In this document: piece after piece, positions 53,775 to 62,013 of the stretch
How the letters are laid out: each line of letters begins with the position of its first letter
How positions within the stretch are numbered: the first letter of the stretch is position 1
From: Bacteroidota bacterium
GTDB lineage: Bacteria > Bacteroidota > Bacteroidia > Chitinophagales > Chitinophagaceae
Assembly (NCBI GenBank): GCA_023433265.1
Contig: JAEZDR010000064.1
Location: forward strand, 1-64,000
Reading direction: 5' to 3'
DNA: 64,000 bases
Position numbers and translations under genes: made by a program
The notes under the pieces: generated by a model
Told to the model about the DNA's origin: nothing
Seen by the model: the letters and a program-made list of their open reading frames with translations, nothing else
Database searches by the model: none

Positions 53775-56700
53775 CTAAAGTATCGCGCGGATAGAAGCAC
53801 GGCCTATGTGGATCGTATTTGCCTGTGAAGGCTTTCTGCCCTCGTATTGAAAGTTAAGTTCCAGGTTGTTTAGAAGACGTTTTGTAAAATCGATATTCCA
53901 GAGAGTGTTTGAACCGGGCAACAAACCTTCGAGTAAAATATAAGACACGGTTGTATTTGTATTGCCCGAATAATTGATACGGTGGTAAGAGAATTTAGCA
54001 TTCAGGTTCATGCTTTGCAGGATGTTATATTTTCCTTCCAGGTTGAAGATATGGTTGATTGATTTTTCACCTCCATAAATACCAGCGTTTTTCTTGTGAA
54101 TAAGCTGGTAGGAAGTGAGCAAACGGATTTTGGTTTGCCAGGTGTAGCTAAGACGCGGTTCTGTTTGAACTGAAGTAATCTGGTAGTTACGATTGGCGAA
54201 AGCAGGTGTATAGAGATTGTTGGTTGTAAACTTTTGCACTAGTTCGACAGTGTAGGCCGAAAAGAAATTCAACCTTGCCCGAAGTATCCAATCGTTTAGT
54301 TCACGTGTTTCAAGTCCATACGTAAGCAATGCCTTTGCATAATTTCTAACATTGGTAAAATCGATACCCCACTTACTGCTAAACCTGTTGAACGAAAGCG
54401 TATTACTGAAGGTAGAATTTAATTGCACAAGTGAAGTATCCTGCAGTTCGCTTTTGAAAGGATTGAATGATGCTGCGCCGGTTGAGATTTCCTTTTTGCC
54501 GGTTTGCAATGAAGACTGAAGGAGGAAGCGAGTGATAAATTCAGCAGCGTTTGTTATTTGTTTGAAAGCTGCACGCGGGTTAAGCGTTATGTTGTAATTG
54601 AACTGCGTGTAATTCGCTTTTACAAACTGGTTGGTTGGCGTAAATATCCGGATGAATTTAGCCTGGTCGGAAAATAAGGCTATTTCAAATTCATTAAGTT
54701 GAGGAATACCGTCATTGTTGTAATCATTCCAGGCATATTCGCCTCTTCCGGCGGGTACTTCAAAATACGAGAAATCACGGCGTGGCTCCTGCCCTGCTCC
54801 CAGTTCGTACAAGACGGAACCATGTACTAAACCCTTCCATTCATTAATGAGATATTCAACCCTTCCGAGAACACTGTTATCACGCTTTTGCCTTGAAAGT
54901 GTGTTATTAAACACAAATAATTCCCGATAGGTTGCATTGAAGCGAAACTGGTGCCTTGGGTTTGCAAAAATCTCAGCCTGAAGGTTATAGTTATTACTCT
55001 TGTCCCCTACTACAAGATCGCGGGCTAAGGGATATTTATCCTGCCTTGTGAAATAAGTAAATGCCCATTTATTAAGCTTGCTCACATCTGAACGAACAAA
55101 GGCGGAAATAGTTTGGAACGAAAAACTGGCGGGCGTTATCGTATCGCTTGACCGATGCCGTATTTCTTGGTGTTCAAGTGCATAGGAAGTTCCAACCGTA
55201 TGATTCTTTAGCTGCGGGAATTGCCTGCTGAGTTGTAGCGCCGGGCGAAGAAAATAGCCCTTATCCGCTGGGGTATTGATGAAGGTAAGATTGAGTAAAT
55301 TGTCTGTAGTAAACTGGCCAAACATCTGCTTGTGTGCAACTGTGTGGCGGTAACCATTGTACTCGTCGCTACGCAGGTAAGCTGTAAAGTCGTATTGAAG
55401 TTTGTTGTTCTTCTCATCTGTTATTGCAATGCCTGCTGAAGGAAGATGTTCGGTAGCTGGTGCAGGTACAAAGTTTAAACCCCAGTCTCTTCCAAATTCT
55501 ACAGAACGGAGACGCTCTACGGGTTTAAAGTTTTTGTCAATCCACTCGTAAGCAGTGAACCAGGAAAGATTATACTGTTTGGCAGAAGCCCTCAGTTGCC
55601 TGTTTTGTAACAAGTGAAAGCGGCCTGCAAATCCTACATCATCGCTTTTATTCTTTGAACTAAATCGATTAACATTATAATTACTGAGGCCAAGGTCTGT
55701 TCTAATTATCGTATTGTTATCAATAGCATATTCCGTAGCTATGCTATAAACCTGGTGCTGCTTAGGGGTAACCAGAAAAACAGCGGGTTCAAAACTACCC
55801 TGTGGCACTCCATTTACGGGAGCTACATATTGGTATACCTTGCCATTAGCGCCATTGAAAAAAGGGATGTAATTACCACGATTGTCACCTACAAAAAGAA
55901 AGTTTAGACTATAGCGCGCACTGTCCGGGTGAGTAGAGTAAACGAAGATTGAATCGCCGGTTGGTAGTTCTATACGTTTATAAAGTATTTTGCCAGCAGA
56001 AAAGGTATCAAGCGCAAACGATGGATAAAAAGCATTTGCAATACTGTCGCCTATGTTAGACAAAAATTGCTTTTGCTGGTCGTTAAGCGATTGGTTGATA
56101 GGCGAATTCTTAGCATCTGTATTGGCATAGGCCCCCACCCGTACGGTTAATTTGTTACCCAGCTTTGTGGCATGGTTGGCATAGAGCATGGAGTTAAGGT
56201 AATTTCTGTCAGCATTTTCAAACTCCACTTGTATCCGCCTATCTTTTGTTATCATGCGGCGAGGTGTAAAGATGATTTCTGCCGTGTTGTAGTTGATAAC
56301 GTAGTCCTGGTCTTCGCCGCGTTGCAGCATCTCGCCATCAAGAAAAACTCTTTCAGTTCCTGCCAAAACAATAAAAAAGAATTCGTTGTTGGCTCCCTGT
56401 AAGCGGTAAGGTCCCTGGTTGCCTTCCTGGCCCATAAAAATGTATCGGGTGAATTTACCCTTTGCGATGGCTCCGCTCACCAGGGATTCGTTCTTTACCC
56501 TGGTGCCGGCGTTCCATTTTTGCATATAGGACAAACCTTGTAGCCGCTTGTAGAAGTTTAGGAAATAGAGATTATTCTGTCGTAGATCGATATCGCCAAG
56601 GTTAAGCTCCCAATTTGTTTTCCTAAACTGCAACAAGATCCGGTCAAACTCATTAAGCTGTTGCGTAGTACCATCCGGTTGAATGGGAATGTTATTATCG

Positions 56701-57212
56701 GTGATTGCTGCAGCCACTTCGATACTATCGCCGATGTATCCGTTCAATTGCAGGTTGAGCTGGGAATTGAAAACTGCGTCCTGGCTATTGCCAAAGCTAA
56801 GGCTGCGGCCAAAGCTGCCATTGTAGGTAAAGTTGCCGAAATTAAAGACCGTATTATCTGCGCCGCCACCCCTGTTTACCGCTGCAGGTGCATGGAAACG
56901 CCCTACCACACTATCATAGCTGAAGCGAAAGACCGGCTTATTGAAGCGCAAGGGAAAAACGCGATACGTGACGGTGACGAACGTGCCCGGCGCAGCCTTT
57001 TTCCAGGAGAGGACTGCATTTACATAGTCGATAGCATAAAACGTAGTATCTATATCCCTTATGTACAAGGTATTGGGTACAATACTCAGGCTATCCAAAA
57101 CCACCGTACCGGTAGCGGGGATGCTCTTCGTACGCAGGTTAGAAGTTTGAGCAGATGCAGTGAGGCCGGTAAAGCACAAAAGCATTGATATATAGATGAG
57201 CCTGAGCTGCAT
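53775..57212 (-). CDS. Large probable outer-membrane protein, 1145 aa
   Basis: The ATG at 57212 opens a clear signal peptide (MQLRLIYISMLLCFTGLTASAQ); the frame extending another 65 codons upstream is not signal-like. After ~170 residues (VLDSLSIVPNTLYIRD ...) comes a region with NWELNLGDIDLRQNN, and the block GTERVFLDGEMLQRGEDQDY VINYNTAEIIFTPRRMITKD that also occurs in SprA-like and other large Bacteroidota outer-membrane proteins. The C-terminal half alternates short aromatic strands, with a final NLELNFQYEGRKPS ... IGRASIRAIL like a beta-barrel end. I do not recognise a named family. Convergent with queA (25 bp apart). Confidence 0.75.
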   Translation of the reverse strand: MQLRLIYISMLLCFTGLTASAQTSNLRTKSIPATGTVVLDSLSIVPNTLYIRDIDTTFYAIDYVNAVLSWKKAAPGTFVTVTYRVFPLRFNKPVFRFSYDSVVGRFHAPAAVNRGGGADNTVFNFGNFTYNGSFGRSLSFGNSQDAVFNSQLNLQLNGYIGDSIEVAAAITDNNIPIQPDGTTQQLNEFDRILLQFRKTNWELNLGDIDLRQNNLYFLNFYKRLQGLSYMQKWNAGTRVKNESLVSGAIAKGKFTRYIFMGQEGNQGPYRLQGANNEFFFIVLAGTERVFLDGEMLQRGEDQDYVINYNTAEIIFTPRRMITKDRRIQVEFENADRNYLNSMLYANHATKLGNKLTVRVGAYANTDAKNSPINQSLNDQQKQFLSNIGDSIANAFYPSFALDTFSAGKILYKRIELPTGDSIFVYSTHPDSARYSLNFLFVGDNRGNYIPFFNGANGKVYQYVAPVNGVPQGSFEPAVFLVTPKQHQVYSIATEYAIDNNTIIRTDLGLSNYNVNRFSSKNKSDDVGFAGRFHLLQNRQLRASAKQYNLSWFTAYEWIDKNFKPVERLRSVEFGRDWGLNFVPAPATEHLPSAGIAITDEKNNKLQYDFTAYLRSDEYNGYRHTVAHKQMFGQFTTDNLLNLTFINTPADKGYFLRPALQLSRQFPQLKNHTVGTSYALEHQEIRHRSSDTITPASFSFQTISAFVRSDVSKLNKWAFTYFTRQDKYPLARDLVVGDKSNNYNLQAEIFANPRHQFRFNATYRELFVFNNTLSRQKRDNSVLGRVEYLINEWKGLVHGSVLYELGAGQEPRRDFSYFEVPAGRGEYAWNDYNNDGIPQLNEFEIALFSDQAKFIRIFTPTNQFVKANYTQFNYNITLNPRAAFKQITNAAEFITRFLLQSSLQTGKKEISTGAASFNPFKSELQDTSLVQLNSTFSNTLSFNRFSSKWGIDFTNVRNYAKALLTYGLETRELNDWILRARLNFFSAYTVELVQKFTTNNLYTPAFANRNYQITSVQTEPRLSYTWQTKIRLLTSYQLIHKKNAGIYGGEKSINHIFNLEGKYNILQSMNLNAKFSYHRINYSGNTNTTVSYILLEGLLPGSNTLWNIDFTKRLLNNLELNFQYEGRKPSQANTIHIGRASIRAIL

Positions 57213-57585
57213 TAGCTGTAAAACTGATAAATGGATTGTTTTATTGCGCAAAGTAATGGAAAGCTTAGAGCGGGGGCAAAGGCAATAGTGAATTGTGAAT
57301 AGTGAATGCCTGTAGATGCATGATTTTGGTTGATTAATCGGCACACAGAGCATTTTAGATGTAAGAAAACATAATGGGTGATGTAGAGTATGAAAACCTG
57401 CAGTCATTGTGTGTTTTTACGTTCTTGTGTCGCTTTTGCGCTGGAGGTACCCAAAAAAAGCCGCGTTTTGATGACCAGGCAAAACGCGAAATACGATCCT
57501 TTATCAAGGTTTTAGCAACGCAGTTTGTTACTTAGGAGGCTGCTTTAGATTTTTTCGAGCATTTTTGCAGTCTGATTTCTTTTAA
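57213..57585. other. Intergenic stretch with dispersed repeats and orphan hairpin
   Basis: These 373 bp hold no gene. Near 57286-57308 there are GTGAAT-type short repeats like those at 10133-10162. At 57462-57488, CGCGTTTTG and CAAAACGCG form a perfect 9-bp inverted repeat with a 9-base loop; the A-run at ~57453-57459 would give a U-run on the minus strand, so it looks like a minus-strand terminator without a gene to end. No preQ1 riboswitch was recognised before queD. Confidence 0.5.
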
Positions 57586-57999
57586 ATGAGCAACCGGGTA
57601 GCGATATACAGGAAAGAACACTTCAATGCAGCGCACAGGCTACACAACGCTGCATGGAGCGATGAGGAGAACCAACGATATTTTGGCAAGTGTAACCATG
57701 CTAATTATCATGGACATAACTATGATGTGGTTGTGAAGCTGGTTGGCGAACCTGACCCGGAAACAGGGTTTGTCTATGATATAAAAGTGTTGAGTGATCT
57801 TATTATAGAACATATCATTGAGCCTTTCGATCATAAAAACCTGAACCTTGATGTCAAGGAGTTTGCAACCCTAAATCCAACAGCAGAAAACATTGCTATC
57901 GTAACCTTTAACAGGTTAAGGGACCAACTGCCAAAGCACCTCGAATTATTTGTGAGAATCTATGAAACAGAAAGAAACTTTGTTGACTACCCCGCCTAA
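57586..57999 (+). CDS. queD: 6-carboxytetrahydropterin synthase (PTPS/QueD family)
   Basis: A 137-aa protein. The zinc ligands are in FNAAHRL (first His) and [11 protein letters not shown] (two His, with the catalytic Cys). [13 protein letters not shown] and [11 protein letters not shown] are also conserved, and the C-terminal [12 protein letters not shown] carries the Glu that anchors the pterin. It converts 7,8-dihydroneopterin triphosphate to 6-carboxytetrahydropterin for queuosine, or is a 6-pyruvoyl synthase-like relative. It is followed at 13 bp by folE, which provides its substrate, so an operon is likely. Confidence 0.9.
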   Translation: MSNRVAIYRKEHFNAAHRLHNAAWSDEENQRYFGKCNHANYHGHNYDVVVKLVGEPDPETGFVYDIKVLSDLIIEHIIEPFDHKNLNLDVKEFATLNPTAENIAIVTFNRLRDQLPKHLELFVRIYETERNFVDYPA

Positions 58000-58012
58000 C
58001 CACTTACCCACT

Positions 58013-58606
58013 ATGTACAAAAAAGAAGAATCATTTAGTGAGAGCGTCACGGAACAACTTCAACACCATTACCGTTCTATTATTGAACTGCTGGGTGAGG
58101 ATGCAGACCGTGAAGGATTGGTAAAGACACCTGAGCGAATTGCCAAGGCAATGCTTTATGGCGTGCAGGGTAACGGGCAGGACCCGGCAGCTATACTTAG
58201 AAGTGCAATGTTTAAAGAGGAAGTGAAGGAAATGATCATTGTCCGTGATATTGAACTGTACAGTATGTGTGAGCACCATATGCTTCCTTTTTTCGGTAAA
58301 GCCCACGTAGCCTATATCCCTAATGGTTATATAACGGGACTAAGCAAGCTCGCGCGCGTAGTAGACGTGTTTGCAAGAAGGATGCAGGTGCAGGAAAGGC
58401 TTACCCACCAAATCAGGGATGTGATACAGAATACCCTGAACCCTCTTGGGGTGGCAGTCGTAATAGAAGCGAGGCACCTGTGTATGATGATGCGCGGGGT
58501 GCAAAAACAAAATAGTATTACAACTACCTCTGCTTTCGGTGGCGAGTTTATGAAGGATCCAACAAGAAAAGAGTTCCTCAGCCTTATAGCGACTCCGGTA
58601 AGATAG
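58013..58606 (+). CDS. folE: GTP cyclohydrolase I
   Basis: A 197-aa protein. I prefer the ATG at 58013 ([12 protein letters not shown]), 13 bp after queD, over one at 57962 that overlaps queD by 38 bp; both are possible. Conserved: [16 protein letters not shown], the zinc site [34 protein letters not shown] and [17 protein letters not shown]. It forms dihydroneopterin triphosphate from GTP, the common precursor of folate and queuosine. Confidence 0.95.
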   Translation: MYKKEESFSESVTEQLQHHYRSIIELLGEDADREGLVKTPERIAKAMLYGVQGNGQDPAAILRSAMFKEEVKEMIIVRDIELYSMCEHHMLPFFGKAHVAYIPNGYITGLSKLARVVDVFARRMQVQERLTHQIRDVIQNTLNPLGVAVVIEARHLCMMMRGVQKQNSITTTSAFGGEFMKDPTRKEFLSLIATPVR

Positions 58607-58640
58607 GAGATGCGAAACCTACACCCTGACGCGACGAAGA

Positions 58641-60002
58641 TCAGCGATTGGTGATCGTACTGGCAAGCTCTGTGACGTCTATTCCATCGTAGTTTCCGCT
58701 GCTCATGAGTAACAGGGCCGTATCATTATAATCCTGGGCTTTGAGCCAGGCTTCCAGTTCTGTCCTGGAAGTAAACACGACGAGGTCCGGCCGATTGAAG
58801 CCGGCCTTAACCTTAGAAGGATCGAGGAATGGCATACGCTTAATTTCCAGAGCGTGGCTGGAATAAAACACCACTGCAACATCGGCACCGTTCAATGCAC
58901 CTTCATATTCGCTCATGAAAGCCTCGTTCAGGCTACTGTATGTGTGAAGTTCAAGTATAGCAATTACCTTTTTCCCAGGAAACTGGTCGCGTACGGCCTG
59001 CATTGTTGCCTTCACCTTGCTGGGTGCATGGGCAAAGTCGCGGTATACAATTGTTCCGTTACCAGATGCCAGTAGTTCCAACCTCTTGGCTGCGCCCTTA
59101 AAGGTGGCAATGGCTTCCAGGAAAGCCTCTGCAAAAATGTGTTGTGTTTTACACGCGTAATAGGCTGCCTGCAGGTTAAGTAGGTTATGGTTTCCAAAAA
59201 CATTGAGCCTGCCTTTATGACCATCGAGTGTTGTAACAGTTTCGCCATCTTTTATTTCATGCTCAGGCAAACCATAGGGTTGATATTGTATATCGTCTCT
59301 TTTGGTTTCCTCCACCAGTTTCACCAGTGTTTCATCTGTAGCATTATAGATCAGAAGCCCTTCTTTTTCAATCTTCCCGATGAAGATGCGGAACTGTTCT
59401 AAATAAAAATCGAACGTCGGGAATACATTAATGTGATCCCAGGCTATACCTGTCAGAATGGCAACATGGGGATACAGGAAGTGAAACTTGGGCCTTTTTT
59501 CCAGTGCGCTGGCTGGATATTCGTCGCCTTCGCAAACAATAACGGGCGCATCGGTAATGTTTACACTTTGGTCGAAACCTTCGAGCTTAGCCCCTACGAG
59601 GTAATCAAACTTCAGCGATTCATGCCTTAATACGTGCATGATCATACTGGTAGTGGTGGTTTTGCCATGGCTCCCCCCAACTACAATCCGCTGCTTTTCC
59701 AGGCTTTCCTGGTAGATGTATTCAGGAAATGAATAAATAGACAGGCCCAACTGTTTTGCTTTAAGCAATTCAGGGTTATCATCCTTGGCGTGCATACCTA
59801 AGATAATAGCATCCAGGTCGGGCGTTATGAGGGCCTCGTTCCATCCGAATCGCTGTGGCAGTAAGCCTTCGCGCTCCAAATTTGTTTTGGCGGGTTCAAA
59901 AATTTCGTCGTCGGTACCTGTAACAATATAACCTTTTCTTTTTAAGGCTATTGCAAGTTGGTGCATTACGCTACCCCCTATAGAAATAAAATGAATTTTC
60001 AT
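58641..60002 (-). CDS. mpl: UDP-MurNAc tripeptide ligase Mpl
   Basis: A 453-aa Mur-ligase protein. It differs from MurC by its start MKIHFISIGGSVMHQLAIAL, with the ATP loop GGSHGKTTTTSMIMHV, GDEYPASALEKRPKFHFLYP and DFAHAPSKVKATMQAV. Mpl joins recycled L-Ala-gamma-D-Glu-meso-DAP to UDP-MurNAc. It fits the meso-DAP type of MurE found in this window. Single gene, convergent with folE (34 bp). Confidence 0.93.
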   Translation of the reverse strand: MKIHFISIGGSVMHQLAIALKRKGYIVTGTDDEIFEPAKTNLEREGLLPQRFGWNEALITPDLDAIILGMHAKDDNPELLKAKQLGLSIYSFPEYIYQESLEKQRIVVGGSHGKTTTTSMIMHVLRHESLKFDYLVGAKLEGFDQSVNITDAPVIVCEGDEYPASALEKRPKFHFLYPHVAILTGIAWDHINVFPTFDFYLEQFRIFIGKIEKEGLLIYNATDETLVKLVEETKRDDIQYQPYGLPEHEIKDGETVTTLDGHKGRLNVFGNHNLLNLQAAYYACKTQHIFAEAFLEAIATFKGAAKRLELLASGNGTIVYRDFAHAPSKVKATMQAVRDQFPGKKVIAILELHTYSSLNEAFMSEYEGALNGADVAVVFYSSHALEIKRMPFLDPSKVKAGFNRPDLVVFTSRTELEAWLKAQDYNDTALLLMSSGNYDGIDVTELASTITNR

Positions 60003-60062
60003 GAAATGTATTTATCGGAGCGCTTTTTTTGGTTTTAAGGCACCTATTTTGTTTAACACCCC

Positions 60063-60070
60063 TATATTTG
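60063..60070 (+). promoter_or_regulatory. Promoter -7 box for the 39-aa lipoprotein
   Basis: TATATTTG matches TAnnTTTG exactly, 31 bp before the start codon at 60102. Confidence 0.5.
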
Positions 60071-60101
60071 AAATCAGAAATCGCAAATTAATTGAATTAG
60101 T

Positions 60102-60221
60102 ATGAAAAAGTTAACCGTAGTATTGATGTTGATGGCAATGGTAAGCACTACCGTAATGAGTTGTGCTTCTCAGAGGGGTACCGGTTGTCCTACTACTAAC
60201 AAGAAGTATTTTAGGGCATAA
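60102..60221 (+). CDS. Very small lipoprotein, 39 aa
   Basis: This short frame begins MKKLTVVLMLMAMVSTTVMS and has its lipobox Cys at residue 21; the mature part is only about 19 residues (CASQRGTGCPTTNKKYFRA) with a second Cys. Small lipoproteins with a similar CP-rich end and terminal YFRA or RFRA recur in Bacteroidota, in my recollection. The promoter box at 60063 and position between mpl and ytxJ support it. Too short for usual gene finders. Role unknown. Confidence 0.7.
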   Translation: MKKLTVVLMLMAMVSTTVMSCASQRGTGCPTTNKKYFRA

Positions 60222-60259
60222 TACAGGTTTACTGTTTTTAAAATCTTTGCACGAGAGAA

Positions 60260-60592
60260 ATGGTGGAGTGGATTGAGCTTAACAGCCAGGACCAGCTAAC
60301 GGAGATTAAACAGAAATCTAGTACACGAGCACAAATCATTTTTAAACACAGCACCCGCTGTAGTATCAGCAGCATGGCACTCAACAGGCTTCAACGGTCT
60401 GAAGTGCCAGGCGATGCTGATTTTTATTTATTGGACCTTATCAGGTTTAGAAACATTTCCAACGCCATCGCAACCGAGTTTGGCGTAGCACACGAAAGCC
60501 CGCAGGTTTTAGTTATAAAAAACGGTACCTGTACCTACAATGAAAGCCATATGGGTATAGATATGAAGGGCATACAGGAACAAGTGGCATAA
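60260..60592 (+). CDS. ytxJ: Bacillithiol-system redox protein YtxJ-like
   Basis: A 110-aa thioredoxin-fold protein. FKHSTRCSISSMALNRL has the YtxJ HSTRCxIS site with a single active Cys, near residue 34. ESPQVLVIKNG and the cis-Pro loop are like thioredoxin-related proteins. YtxJ proteins are thought to act as bacilliredoxins in reduction of bacillithiol-mixed disulphides. It is followed by an NAD(P)-binding oxidoreductase gene 19 bp away; co-transcription is likely. Confidence 0.85.
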   Translation: MVEWIELNSQDQLTEIKQKSSTRAQIIFKHSTRCSISSMALNRLQRSEVPGDADFYLLDLIRFRNISNAIATEFGVAHESPQVLVIKNGTCTYNESHMGIDMKGIQEQVA

Positions 60593-60611
60593 ATATTTCA
60601 GCTTTTCTTTT

Positions 60612-61250
60612 ATGGTAATAACAATTTTTGGTGCCAGCGGCCGCGTGGGCTCGAGGCTGGTCAGCATTGCCCTTGCAAAAGGCCATGAGGTTAGAGCTTT
60701 TGGAAGAAATGTAGAACCGCTGATAGACGAAGAATTCAGGAATAAGCGGTTGCATGTTATAAGGGGTTACGTGTTCAATGAGCATGACGTTTACAATGCG
60801 TTAAAGGGCAGCGATGCTGTATTAAGTGCACTTGGCGGCGATACTTCGGGCACTGATAAAACCCGGAGCCTCGGAATGAAGAACATTGTTCAGCAGATGG
60901 AAAAAGCCGGTGTAAAGCGGATAGTGGCTGTGGGTGGCCTGGGCATTTTGGACGCCGGGGACGGCAAGATGATGCTGGACGCTGAAGACTATCCTAAAGA
61001 GTACCTTGCTGTAGGCAGGGAGCACCTTGAAGCTTATAACCACCTGCTACATTCTAACCTTGATTGGACCATAGTAGGCGCTCCGGACATCATTGACGGT
61101 GACGAGGATGGCAGCTTCCTAACCAACGCAGATTATGCTCCGGAAGAAAACACCTATCGCATTAAGGCGGGTAACCTTGCGTTGTTTATGGTAGCGGAAC
61201 TTGAAAAGAACGAGTATAGCAAGAAGCGGGTAGGGATAAGCGAACTTTAG
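60612..61250 (+). CDS. NAD(P)-binding oxidoreductase (atypical SDR)
   Basis: A 212-aa protein with a Rossmann fold: ITIFGASGRVGSRLVSIALA has the GxxGxxG nucleotide loop at residues ~7-13. It continues DAVLSALGGDTSG, RIVAVGGLGILDAG and a LDWTIVGAPDI segment, a pattern of the NAD(P)H-binding atypical short-chain family (BLVRB/NmrA-like). No Tyr-x-x-x-Lys active site is evident, so substrate is unclear. Follows ytxJ. Confidence 0.85.
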   Translation: MVITIFGASGRVGSRLVSIALAKGHEVRAFGRNVEPLIDEEFRNKRLHVIRGYVFNEHDVYNALKGSDAVLSALGGDTSGTDKTRSLGMKNIVQQMEKAGVKRIVAVGGLGILDAGDGKMMLDAEDYPKEYLAVGREHLEAYNHLLHSNLDWTIVGAPDIIDGDEDGSFLTNADYAPEENTYRIKAGNLALFMVAELEKNEYSKKRVGISEL

Positions 61251-61664
61251 TTACGGGAATAATGTTATTGATATAATGAAAGATTGGTTCCTTCCGGGGT
61301 TAGGCCCCAGTTACGATGGAGAAAACCGGAAACAGAACACATTACGGTAACACTTCGAAGAACCAGAAATCCTGACCTTCGATTTGTCGCTGTCTTTGAA
61401 GCGATAAGTTACCTTTTTAACACGAAGTAAAAAAATATTATCCGGGTACCAGAAAGTTGCTCCCGGTGGATATCTCATGTACCATAAGCCTGGCGGTGTT
61501 TTTCACAAATCACGGGTTGGTATCACCTCGTCTCAGCATTTGCTTATCTAAAAATATACTTTACCTTGTGTTTCTAATCCAAAACATAAGCTTATGCACA
61601 ACTAACTGAACATTGGCTCAAACCAGCGCGCAATCCCCTTTTTCGAAACAATCAAAACAACTTT
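61251..61664. other. Gene-free stretch, 414 bp
   Basis: There is no frame with credible signals, no tRNA-like fold and no repeat that I could recognise. A small GGGG-TTAGG-CCCC hairpin lies near 61297. It could hold decayed remains of the gene whose sorting domain follows, but no similarity was visible. Confidence 0.4.
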
Positions 61665-61961
61665 ATGATTAAAAAAACTAACACTAAAACAACGCGAGGC
61701 ACTGATAGGTTCGGTCCAGCAAAACTCGCCCCTAACCCGGCGCAGAACTTCGTACAGGTGCAGTTTGCAACCGGTAACCCAAGGGCGGGCGTGGAGGTCG
61801 AACTGATGGATATGAATGGTAGAATGGTAAGATTCTTCAAGCTAAACGGTAATGCAAGCAGCTTTATGATACCGTTAGTCGGTCTGCAAAAAAGTTTTTA
61901 TATTGTTCGTCTAAAACAAGACGGAAAAGTTTTGCAAACAGAAAAGTTGATTATCAATTAA
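61665..61961 (+). CDS. Orphan T9SS type A sorting domain, 98 aa
   Basis: Apart from the first ~20 basic residues (MIKKTNTKTTRGTDRF), the protein is just a T9SS C-terminal domain: LAPNPAQNFVQVQFATGNPR, VELMDMNGRMVRFFKL, and SFYIVRLKQDGKVLQTEKLI. There is no signal peptide, which T9SS substrates need to reach the periplasm. It may be the stump of a larger gene. It is followed by a strong terminator (61967) and by another T9SS gene. Confidence 0.65.
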   Translation: MIKKTNTKTTRGTDRFGPAKLAPNPAQNFVQVQFATGNPRAGVEVELMDMNGRMVRFFKLNGNASSFMIPLVGLQKSFYIVRLKQDGKVLQTEKLIIN

Positions 61962-61966
61962 GAGTC

Positions 61967-62000
61967 AACCCGCCCCCTTTTCCAAAGGGGGCGGGTTTTT
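61967..62000 (+). terminator. Strong rho-independent terminator
   Basis: AACCCGCCCCCTTT pairs with AAAGGGGGCGGGTT around a 3-base loop, followed by T. It separates the orphan sorting domain gene from the next gene, whose start is only 14 bp away. Confidence 0.9.
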
Positions 62001-62013
62001 AAACTTTGCACGC

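Noticed and set aside
57213..57407. 65-codon extension of the large outer-membrane protein
   Set aside because: The extension (HSLFTIHYCLC) translates the intergenic GTGAAT repeats and comes before a perfect signal peptide.
57489..57585. PreQ1 riboswitch before queD
   Set aside because: I could not find the preQ1 hairpin with its A-rich tail in the leader.
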